The position numbers were made by a program, and so were the translations under genes. From an uncultured Clostridia bacterium (GTDB lineage Bacteria > Bacillota > Clostridia > Oscillospirales > Acutalibacteraceae): a stretch of DNA of 6,380 nucleotides. Positions 1 through 6,359 of the stretch are shown here, piece by piece. The notes below the pieces were generated by a model. It had not been told where the DNA came from. It saw only the letters and a program-made list of their open reading frames with translations, and did not search any database. How positions within the stretch are numbered: the stretch's first letter is position 1; the number at the start of each line of letters is the position of its first letter. The DNA lies in NCBI GenBank assembly GCA_947567585.1, contig CANONE010000124.1, positions 1 through 6,380 on the forward strand. Direction: 5' to 3'.

Positions 1-317
1 ATACTGCTTTGTTTAGTCTTTCCATATTGTTCACTCAAATCGTTTCCGGCTGCATCTTTATAATTTGATGCTTTATATTGGTAATCTGATGCAAATAGCT
101 CTCTTGAATATTCGGTGTTATAGTACGTGTCTGAAAGCCTTACTCCTATGTCCCAAGCCTCACTTATATTTGTGCTTTCACATTTTGGACATTTCAACAT
201 GTTATATCCATTTTCATCTTCCCATTTTAGTTCTTCTTTCTTGCCAGTATGATTACAATCATTACAACGGAATTTATCTAGTGTATCATATGTATATATG
301 TGTTGCTTTTTTGATTT
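1..317 (-). pseudogene. Zinc-ribbon protein, partial and apparently frameshifted
   Basis: An open minus-strand frame runs from just after an in-frame TAG (318-320) to the left window edge, about 105 codons, with no stop. It contains a treble-clef-like zinc ribbon: CNDC (first Cys codon at 264-266), then 21 residues later CPKC. A polar tail rich in Tyr, Asn, Lys and Ser follows. The peptide reads like real protein, whereas the opposite-strand frame is hydrophobic nonsense with Cys mirrored from the ribbon. No ATG, GTG or TTG lies in frame before the first Cys pair; the first in-frame ATG falls between the two pairs. A protein-like stretch containing FYRCDIVFADRN lies in another minus frame at about 318-358 and ends in TAG shortly after, so a one- or two-base slip in the repetitive CATATATACATATG near 285-300 would join the two. 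I therefore read it as a broken or mis-assembled gene. Function unknown; zinc ribbons of this kind bind metal and often nucleic acid or protein. The true C-terminus is outside the window. Confidence 0.5.
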
Positions 318-433
318 CTATCTGCAAACACAATATCACATCTGTAAAATGATGTCAACTAGAATGCAGAGTTTTTAAAATAAATTTCTTATTTAAAATT
401 TAGAAATCCAGTTTTAAACTATACCCTTTGGCG
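318..433. other. AT-rich spacer without a gene
   Basis: This stretch is dominated by A and T, with runs of TTTAAAA and AAATTTAG-like sequence, and has stops in all frames around 370-420. Apart from the promoter-like match at 330-358 and the short protein-like frame next to it, I see nothing in it. Composition changes sharply to GC-rich at about 430, where the GH27 promoter begins. Confidence 0.6.
330..358 (-). promoter_or_regulatory. Possible sigma-A promoter, leftward, with partial TACA-N2-TGTA dyad
   Basis: On the minus strand TTGACA (353-358) is followed after exactly 17 bases by TATTGT (330-335). The spacer contains TACAGATGTG, which resembles the TACA-N2-TGTA half-site pattern of BlaI/MecI-family operators with one mismatch. 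It would point at the zinc-ribbon fragment. The same bases can also be read as coding (LTSFYRCDIVF frame), so the promoter may be a chance match inside a decayed gene. Confidence 0.3.
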
Positions 434-462
434 TTGACATTTCCTTCCACACACGCTATAAT
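434..462 (+). promoter_or_regulatory. Consensus sigma-A promoter for the GH27 unit
   Basis: TTGACA at 434-439 and TATAAT at 457-462 are both perfect hexamers separated by exactly 17 bases. Transcription should start near 469, giving a leader of roughly 55 bases. A small dyad (TCTAT-CAA-ATAGA, 496-508) lies just before the ribosome binding site. I see no catabolite-responsive element or other recognisable operator, so transcription may be largely constitutive; that is inference. Confidence 0.85.
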
Positions 463-511
463 GCGCCTAGAATGGCTTCCTTTCTGCCTTCACACTCTAT
501 CAAATAGAATC

Positions 512-517
512 GAGGAG
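512..517 (+). promoter_or_regulatory. Ribosome binding site deciding the GH27 start
   Basis: GAGGAG ends six bases before ATG at 524. The frame stays open upstream to a TTG at 428, but that longer start would lie upstream of and across the promoter, so 524 is the start to use. The family core (GMTPPLGWNSW) also begins only a few residues after it. Confidence 0.85.
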
Positions 518-523
518 ATCATC

Positions 524-1681
524 ATGCATGACAAGTATCTCGGTATGACCCCGCCTTTAGGCTGGAATTCCTGGAACACCTTTACCCATGCCATCAACGA
601 GGACCTGATTAAGGAGACCGCCGACGCCATGGTCGGCTCCGGCCTGCGGGACGCAGGCTACCAGTATGTGGTTATCGACGACTGCTGGAGCCTGCGCCAG
701 CGGGACAAGGACGGCTTTTTGGTGCCGGACCCGGAAAAGTTCCCCCACGGCATGAAGGCTGTGGCGGACTACGTTCACGAGAAGGGCTTAAAGTTCGGCA
801 TGTATTCCTGCGACGGCACCCACACCTGCGCCGGGTACCCCGGCAGCTTTGAGCACGAGTTCCAAGACGCCGCCACCTTTGCCGCCTGGGGCGTGGACTA
901 CCTAAAGTATGACAACTGCTACAAGCCCCGGCACATGGACGGGGAGATGCTCTACAAGCGCATGAGTCTGGCCCTGCGAAACTGCGGCCGGGACATCCTC
1001 TTCTCCGCCTGCAACTGGGGCTCTGACAACGTGTGGAGCTGGATTCAGGGCAGCGGGGCCCAGCTGTTCCGTTCCACCGGGGACATTCAGGACAGCTGGG
1101 AGTCCATTAAAAACCTGGCTCTCTCCCAGATGGACAAAATGGCTTACTCCGGCCCCTTCTGCCACAACGATATCGACATGCTGGTGGTGGGGATGCACGG
1201 CGGCAGCAACAACGAGTTCATCGGCAGCGTAAAGGGCGGCTGCACAGATGAGGAGTACCGCACCCATTTCTCCCTGTGGGCTATGATGAATTCGCCTTTA
1301 ATGATCGGCTGCGATATCCGCAAGATGGACGAGTATACCAAGGAGACCCTGACGAACCCGGATATTCTGGCCATCAACCAGGACATTGAGTGCCGGGGCC
1401 CCTATGTGGTACCCGGCCATGACCCCGCCGCGCTGATGGCCCTTGTAAAGCCCATGAGCGACGGTTCCCTGGCCATCGGCCTCTTTAACCTGGGAGACCG
1501 CAAGGCGGAAATGTCCCTGCAATTCTGGGATATGGGGATTCCCGCCGCCGCGGGCATGGGCCTTGAGATGGTGGACTGCTGGGCTCACAAGACCGAGGGC
1601 ACGTTTACCGAGCGGTACGCTACCCAGATGGAGCCCCACGGCTGCCGGGTATTCCGGGCCAAGCTTGTGAAGGTCCGGTGA
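524..1681 (+). CDS. Glycoside hydrolase family 27, alpha-galactosidase-like
   Basis: This 385-residue retaining glycosidase is expected to remove terminal alpha-galactose, or a related sugar, from oligosaccharides. An N-terminal (beta/alpha)8 barrel (about 1-290) is followed by a C-terminal beta-sandwich (about 291-385). Family landmarks are PLGWNSW (11-17), DDCW (52-55, sugar O4/O6 binding), CAGYPGS (102-108), YLKYDNC with nucleophile Asp130, RSTGDI with acid/base Asp187, NDIDML (215-220) and the NSPLMIG segment (256-262). No signal peptide or membrane segment is visible, so it probably acts in the cytoplasm on imported sugars. The substrate-recognition loop reads CNWG (163-166), where typical alpha-galactosidases carry CEWG/CEWP; the Glu contacting the sugar is replaced by Asn164. 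Family membership is firm, but exact specificity (alpha-galactoside, alpha-N-acetylgalactosaminide or beta-L-arabinopyranoside) is open. No transporter or sugar regulator is visible nearby. Its stop overlaps the start of the next gene. Confidence 0.9.
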   Translation: MHDKYLGMTPPLGWNSWNTFTHAINEDLIKETADAMVGSGLRDAGYQYVVIDDCWSLRQRDKDGFLVPDPEKFPHGMKAVADYVHEKGLKFGMYSCDGTHTCAGYPGSFEHEFQDAATFAAWGVDYLKYDNCYKPRHMDGEMLYKRMSLALRNCGRDILFSACNWGSDNVWSWIQGSGAQLFRSTGDIQDSWESIKNLALSQMDKMAYSGPFCHNDIDMLVVGMHGGSNNEFIGSVKGGCTDEEYRTHFSLWAMMNSPLMIGCDIRKMDEYTKETLTNPDILAINQDIECRGPYVVPGHDPAALMALVKPMSDGSLAIGLFNLGDRKAEMSLQFWDMGIPAAAGMGLEMVDCWAHKTEGTFTERYATQMEPHGCRVFRAKLVKVR

Positions 1682-1881
1682 GCAACTATCTAACCTGCCG
1701 GGAATGCGGAGGCCGGCTTGGCCAAGACGACCGGGCCATTTATTGGAAGATGGTCAACCGCGGGGCCGAAGATTTTCTATGCATCCGCTGTCTGGCGGCA
1801 TATTTCAAGGTGCCCCAGGAGGAGATAGAAAAGCGCATCCGCTATTACCGGGAAAGCGGCGAGTGTACGCTTTTTCGGTAA
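1678..1881 (+). CDS. Small zinc-ribbon protein of unknown function
   Basis: The 67-residue product has two Cys pairs, CREC (7-10) and CIRC (35-38), the usual layout of a zinc-binding ribbon, followed by a predicted helix (about 46-62, EEIEKRIRYYRES) and a C-terminal CTLFR with a further Cys63. There is no signal peptide or membrane segment. The start is GTG, sharing GTGA with the GH27 TGA stop, and GAAGG at 1669-1673 inside the GH27 gene can serve as ribosome binding site, so translation is probably coupled. I recall similar short CxxC...CxxC...CTLF proteins in Clostridia as uncharacterised, but cannot verify this here. Role unknown; the coupling alone does not prove a link to sugar metabolism. 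The alternative frame at 1704-1943 is a shadow. Confidence 0.75.
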   Translation: MSNYLTCRECGGRLGQDDRAIYWKMVNRGAEDFLCIRCLAAYFKVPQEEIEKRIRYYRESGECTLFR

Positions 1882-1982
1882 ACCTTAGCCCTTTGCGCCG
1901 GACGCGGTGCTTTTCCTGCTCCCGCGCCTTGGTGCGGCTGTAAGGCTCCATGCCGTAGTTTCCGTCAAAAGCGGCTCGGCCG

Positions 1983-2035
1983 AAAAATGAGGCGGCTTTA
2001 CCGGCGGTCCGGTATCAGGTATACGCCCTGCCTCA
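1983..2035 (-). terminator. Terminator-like stem-loop, leftward
   Basis: TGAGGC (1988-1993) pairs with GCCTCA (2030-2035). Next to it GGC (1994-1996) can pair with GCC (2025-2027), and inside lies a perfect TACCGG-CGGT-CCGGTA hairpin (1999-2014). On the minus strand the structure is followed by five T's (1983-1987). It could back-stop readthrough from tuf, or be a remnant terminator of a lost leftward gene. Confidence 0.4.
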
Positions 2036-2065
2036 AAAAGACCGTATGCAGATAGAATATAGAAA

Positions 2066-2106
2066 GGATCTCTGCGCCAATTACGGCGTGGAGATCCTCT
2101 TTATTT
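2066..2106. terminator. Rho-independent terminator, probably bidirectional
   Basis: GGATCTC (2066-2072) pairs perfectly with GAGATCC (2091-2097). The stem continues inward through GCGCC/GGCGT, including a G-U pair, to an AATTAC loop, about 13 pairs in all. TCTTTATTT (2098-2106) follows on the plus strand, suiting the end of the GH27/zinc-ribbon transcript. On the minus strand the stem is followed by TTTCTATATT, so it may also stop leftward readthrough. Confidence 0.75.
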
Positions 2107-2191
2107 GGTGCCCCAGATTGTCATATCTGAGCCCTGCCCTTTTGAGCGGCGGAACTCTGGGGAGCAAGCGGGCAGGCCGGGGAGAGGGATG

Positions 2192-2227
2192 GAAAGAAAA
2201 AGAAAGAGGCCCCCTTTCGGGAACCTC
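2192..2227 (-). terminator. Rho-independent terminator of tuf
   Basis: Read leftward, GAGGTTCCC, a GAAA tetraloop and GGGGGCCTC form a nine-pair stem with two G-U pairs (2206-2227). A T-rich tail, TTTCTTTTTCTTT, follows (2193-2205). It starts 44 bases after the tuf stop codon and is well placed to end the str operon transcript. The GNRA-type tetraloop only forms on the minus strand, which supports this direction. Confidence 0.85.
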
Positions 2228-2271
2228 CAGAAAATCTTGATTTGGGTCAGACAAACCTGAATCCGCTGGAT

Positions 2272-3474
<1,203 letters not shown>

Positions 3475-3484
3475 TGGGGAATTG

Positions 3485-3491
3485 CCTCCTT
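3485..3491 (-). promoter_or_regulatory. Ribosome binding site of tuf
   Basis: AAGGAGG on the minus strand lies ten bases before ATG at 3474. It settles the start, because the longer TTG-initiated frame (3495) would read through this site. Confidence 0.85.
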
Positions 3492-3525
3492 GCAATATAA
3501 AATCTCGTTCTCCTGCCTTGCATCC

Positions 3526-3554
3526 ATTTTAACAGCAAAGCTATAAAAAATCAA
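3526..3554 (-). promoter_or_regulatory. Candidate internal promoter for tuf
   Basis: In the fusA-tuf spacer, on the minus strand, TTGATT (3549-3554) and TAAAAT (3526-3531) are separated by exactly 17 bases. Each has two or fewer mismatches to the sigma-A hexamers. Transcription would begin near 3519, about 45 bases before the tuf start. This would let tuf be made in excess of fusA, as EF-Tu is in bacteria generally. No terminator is evident between fusA and this site, so readthrough probably also contributes. Confidence 0.6.
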
Positions 3555-3568
3555 GCTATATTTACCAG

Positions 3569-5665
3569 TTATTCGGACTTTTTACCCCGGTCGCTGATAA
3601 TTTTCTCGGAAATGTTCTTGGGAACCTCCGCGTAATGGGCGGGCTCCATGGTATACTGGCCCCGGCCCTGGGTCTTAGACCGCATATCGGTAGCGTAGCC
3701 GAACATCTCGCTAAGCGGCACCTCGGAATTTACCTGCTGGGCGCCGGGCAGAGCGTCCATGCCCAAAATCATGCCCCGGCGAGAGTTCAAGTCGCCGATG
3801 ACGTCGCCCATATATTCCTCGGGGGTGATGACGGTGACCTTCATAATGGGCTCCATCAGCACAGGATCCGCCTTGCGCATGGCCTCTTTGAAGGCCATGG
3901 AACCGGCAATCTTAAAGGCCATCTCAGAAGAGTCCACCTCGTGGTAAGAGCCGTCGTACAGGGTGACCTTTACGTCTACCACGTTGTACCCCGCCAGAAC
4001 GCCAGAAAGCATGGCTCCCTGGATGCCCTGGTCAACAGCAGGGATATACTCCTTGGGGATAGCGCCGCCAACCACTGCGTTGACAAACTCATAGCCCTGG
4101 CCCGGGTTGGGCTCGATGCGGATCTTAACATGACCGTACTGACCCTTACCACCGGACTGCCGGGCATACTTGGTGTCGGTAGAGCTCTCACGGCGGATGG
4201 TCTCTTTGTAGGCCACCTGGGGCTTGCCCACATTGGCCTCCACCTTGAACTCCCGGAGCAGGCGGTCCACGATGATCTCCAAATGCAGCTCGCCCATGCC
4301 CGCGATGATGGTCTGGCCCGTCTCCTCGTCGGTGTAAGCCTTAAAGGTGGGGTCCTCCTCCGCCAGCTTACTAAGGGCGATGCCCATCTTCTCCTGGCCG
4401 GCCTTGGTCTTGGGCTCAATGGCCACGCGGATAACCGGGTCCGGGAACTCCATGGACTCCAGAATAACCGGGTGCTTCTCGTCGCAGAGGGTGTCGCCGG
4501 TGGTGGTGTTCTTCAGGCCCACGGCGGCGGCGATGTCGCCCGCGTACACACGGTCGATATCCTTCCGGTCGTTGGCGTGCATCTGCACAATGCGGCCCAT
4601 GCGCTCGTTATTGTCCTTTACAGAGTTATAGACGGTGGAGCCAGCCTCAATGCTGCCGGAATAAACCCGGAAGAAGCACAGCTTGCCCACATAGGGGTCT
4701 GTGGCAATCTTAAAGGCCAAGGCGGCAAAGGGCTCTTCGTCAGAAGAATGCCGGACCTCGTCCTCCTCGGTTTCGGGATTCACGCCCTTAATAGGCGGAA
4801 CGTCCGTAGGGGCGGGCATATAGTCCACGATTGCGTCCAAAAGCTTCTGAACGCCCTTGTTGCGGTAGGATGTGCCGCAGGTAACGGGCACCATGTGGTT
4901 GGCGATGGTGGACTTGCGGATGCAGTCCTTGATCTCCGCTACGGTGATCTCTTCCTCGCCCAGGTATTTCTCCATCAGGGCGTCGTCCAGCTCAGCTACA
5001 TGCTCCACCAGCTCGGCCCGGTACTGCTGAGCCTGCTCCAGCATGTCTTCGGGAATCTCCTCGCAGCGGATATCCTTACCCAAATCATCATAATAGATAT
5101 AGGCTTTCATCTCTACCAGGTCGATGATTCCTTTGAAGGTTTCCTCCGTGCCGATGGGCAGCTGGATGGGCACAGCGTTACACTTCAGGCGGTCCTTCAT
5201 CATCTGAACAACCCGGTAGAAGTCAGCGCCCATAATGTCCATCTTGTTTACATAGGCCATACGGGGAACCTTGTACTCGTCTGCCTGCCGCCAAACGGTT
5301 TCAGACTGAGGCTCTACGCCGCCCTTGGCGCAGAACACGGTTACAGAACCGTCCAGCACCCGGAGGGACCGCTGTACCTCTACAGTAAAGTCTACGTGGC
5401 CGGGAGTGTCAATAATATTGATACGGTTCTGGTTGCCGTTGCGGTCCGGCCAGAAGCAGGTGGTGGCCGCCGATGTGATGGTGATGCCGCGCTCCTGCTC
5501 CTGGGCCATCCAGTCCATGGTGGCAGCGCCCTCATGGGTTTCGCCTATCTTGTAGTTTACGCCTGTATAAAACAGGATGCGCTCTGTCGTAGTAGTCTTG
5601 CCGGCGTCAATATGGGCCATGATGCCGATATTTCTGGTTAATTCTAGTGGTACCTGTCTGGCCAT
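3569..5665 (-). CDS. fusA: Translation elongation factor EF-G
   Basis: The 698-residue GTPase drives ribosomal translocation and, with RRF, ribosome recycling. G-domain motifs are complete: AHIDAGKT (17-24), RGIT (59-62), DTPGH (86-90) with catalytic His90, and NKMD (140-143). Domain II begins near 312 (FAALAFKIATDPYVGKL). Domain III contains GMGELHLE (456-463). Domain IV carries SGGKGQYG (504-511) and the YHEVDSSE loop with His575 that reaches the decoding centre. Domain V ends around EVPKNISEKI near 690. Length is standard and no residue stands out. ATG at 5665 is preceded by AAGGAGG (5679-5685), a long 13-base gap, with a weaker AAGGG closer in. It lies 209 bases after rpsG in the same direction, an unusually large and structured spacer, and 94 bases before tuf. 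A long open frame lies antisense across almost the whole gene but is a codon-bias shadow. Confidence 0.98.
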   Translation of the reverse strand: MARQVPLELTRNIGIMAHIDAGKTTTTERILFYTGVNYKIGETHEGAATMDWMAQEQERGITITSAATTCFWPDRNGNQNRINIIDTPGHVDFTVEVQRSLRVLDGSVTVFCAKGGVEPQSETVWRQADEYKVPRMAYVNKMDIMGADFYRVVQMMKDRLKCNAVPIQLPIGTEETFKGIIDLVEMKAYIYYDDLGKDIRCEEIPEDMLEQAQQYRAELVEHVAELDDALMEKYLGEEEITVAEIKDCIRKSTIANHMVPVTCGTSYRNKGVQKLLDAIVDYMPAPTDVPPIKGVNPETEEDEVRHSSDEEPFAALAFKIATDPYVGKLCFFRVYSGSIEAGSTVYNSVKDNNERMGRIVQMHANDRKDIDRVYAGDIAAAVGLKNTTTGDTLCDEKHPVILESMEFPDPVIRVAIEPKTKAGQEKMGIALSKLAEEDPTFKAYTDEETGQTIIAGMGELHLEIIVDRLLREFKVEANVGKPQVAYKETIRRESSTDTKYARQSGGKGQYGHVKIRIEPNPGQGYEFVNAVVGGAIPKEYIPAVDQGIQGAMLSGVLAGYNVVDVKVTLYDGSYHEVDSSEMAFKIAGSMAFKEAMRKADPVLMEPIMKVTVITPEEYMGDVIGDLNSRRGMILGMDALPGAQQVNSEVPLSEMFGYATDMRSKTQGRGQYTMEPAHYAEVPKNISEKIISDRGKKSE

Positions 5666-5720
5666 AAATCCCTTGTTTCCTCCTTAATAGAAATGGCTGG
5701 CTTGGGTTCGCCTCCGGCGG

Positions 5721-5752
5721 CCTAAGGAACTTTTCGGGAAAAGTTCCTTAGG
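5721..5752. repeat. Perfect 15-bp inverted repeat in the rpsG-fusA spacer
   Basis: Arms at 5721-5735 and 5738-5752 are exact reverse complements separated only by GG, giving a very stable hairpin in RNA from either strand. No T-run follows on either strand, so it is not a simple terminator. The arm edge carries CCTAAGG. The palindrome AAAAGCTTTT follows at 5760-5769, and GCCGGAGG occurs on the minus strand on both sides of the hairpin. This looks like a REP-like dispersed element, but only one copy is in view. Confidence 0.75.
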
Positions 5753-5841
5753 GGTCTTCAAAAGCTTTTCCTCCGGCTTCCGCTTTCTTCCTGCCGGAAG
5801 AGACTGCCTCGGGGCCGGGGGACTCGTGTGTTCCCACGCCC

Positions 5842-5873
5842 AAAAACCAGCGCGCGGCTTTGCACGCTGCGCT
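5842..5873 (-). terminator. Terminator or attenuator-like hairpin after rpsG
   Basis: Two bases after the rpsG stop, the minus strand forms AGCGC/GCGCT (5849-5853 with 5869-5873), continued by GCG/CGC and GC/GC around a three-base AAA loop, with two single-base bulges. After GG it is followed by TTTTT (5842-5846). It could stop a fraction of transcripts between rpsG and fusA. Since no clear fusA promoter is visible in the spacer, partial attenuation rather than full termination seems likely; that is inference. Confidence 0.5.
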
Positions 5874-5874
5874 T

Positions 5875-6345
5875 TTACCAGCGGTAGTGGGCGAAAGCGC
5901 GGTTGGCTTCAGCCATTCTGTGGGTGTCGTCCCGCTTTTTAGCCGCGCCGCCCGCGCCGTTGACGGCGTCCAGGATCTCTCCGGCCAGCCGCTCCCGCAT
6001 GGTCCGCTCATTGCGGGCCCGGGCAAAACTTGTCAGCCAGCGCAGACCCAAGGTCTGCCTGCGCTCGGGGCGCACTTCCATAGGTACCTGGTAGGTGGAA
6101 CCGCCTACGCGGCGGGCCTTTACCTCCAGGCTGGGCATTACATTTTCCATGGCCTGCTCAAATACCTCTACAGGCTCCTTGCCGGTCTTTTCTCCGATGA
6201 TGTCGAAAGCCCCGTATACAATCTTCTGGGCCACGCCCTTCTTTCCGTCCAGCATAATGCTGTTGATGAGCCTCGTCACCAGTTTGGAATTATACAAGGG
6301 GTCGGGCAAAACATCGCGCTTTGCTACATTGCCTCTTCTTGGCAT
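5875..6345 (-). CDS. rpsG: 30S ribosomal protein S7
   Basis: The 156-residue product is the standard bacterial length. S7 binds the 3' major domain of 16S rRNA, starts assembly of the 30S head and lies near the E-site tRNA. Recognisable parts are the basic N-terminus MPRRGNVAKRDVLPDP, the helical core with LINSIMLDGKKG, the beta-hairpin region VGGSTYQVPMEV (90-101), RPERRQTLGLRWL, and the end with RMAEANRAFAHYRW. The frame reaches an ATG at 6375, but ATG at 6345 has AAGGAGG (6353-6359) seven bases upstream and the conserved MPRRG start, so the shorter form is correct. It is the first gene of the str operon visible here; rpsL is expected beyond the right edge. In E. coli S7 represses its own operon; whether that holds here cannot be judged. 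Confidence 0.97.
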   Translation of the reverse strand: MPRRGNVAKRDVLPDPLYNSKLVTRLINSIMLDGKKGVAQKIVYGAFDIIGEKTGKEPVEVFEQAMENVMPSLEVKARRVGGSTYQVPMEVRPERRQTLGLRWLTSFARARNERTMRERLAGEILDAVNGAGGAAKKRDDTHRMAEANRAFAHYRW

Positions 6346-6352
6346 AATCTTC

Positions 6353-6359
6353 CCTCCTT
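6353..6359 (-). promoter_or_regulatory. Ribosome binding site of rpsG
   Basis: AAGGAGG on the minus strand lies seven bases before ATG at 6345. It decides between that start and the upstream in-frame ATG at 6375, which has no such site within the window. Confidence 0.85.

Larger units (their letters stand above)
1882..2271. other. Convergent intergenic region with stacked hairpins
   Basis: This 390-base stretch lies between the rightward GH27/zinc-ribbon unit and the leftward str operon. It holds three terminator-like structures (1983-2035, 2066-2106, 2192-2227). It also has a long-range 7-bp inverted repeat, CCCCAGA at 2111-2117 with TCTGGGG at 2156-2162, and a shorter CAGAT/ATCTG hairpin at 2114-2129. 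Small open frames exist on both strands but none has a start with a ribosome binding site. I see no tRNA, SRP RNA or tmRNA signature. Confidence 0.7.

Noticed and set aside
65..352. 95-residue plus-strand frame rich in Cys and hydrophobic residues
   Set aside because: It is the mirror of the minus-strand zinc-ribbon frame, with no ribosome binding site and no recognisable domain; the opposite strand reads as a proper soluble protein.
496..508. TCTAT-CAA-ATAGA dyad as an operator for the GH27 gene
   Set aside because: Arms of five AT-rich bases are easily found by chance and match no known sugar-regulator site.
428..523. N-terminal extension of the GH27 protein from TTG at 428
   Set aside because: It overlaps a perfect promoter, lacks a ribosome binding site and precedes the family core; ATG at 524 has a good site.
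1704..1943. 79-residue plus-strand frame overlapping the zinc-ribbon gene
   Set aside because: It is out of frame with the CxxC protein, Arg-rich, and has no binding site or domain.
2046..2240. 64-residue plus-strand frame
   Set aside because: It runs through the bidirectional terminator and the tuf terminator and has no recognisable content.
3635..5641. 668-codon open frame antisense to fusA
   Set aside because: It lies wholly within a full-length EF-G gene, its translation is repetitive in His, Leu, Val and Gly with no motif, and it is explained by GC-biased third codon positions of fusA.
5748..6026. 92-residue minus-strand frame between fusA and rpsG
   Set aside because: It overlaps rpsG in another frame and then crosses the hairpin after rpsG; there is no start signal and no domain.
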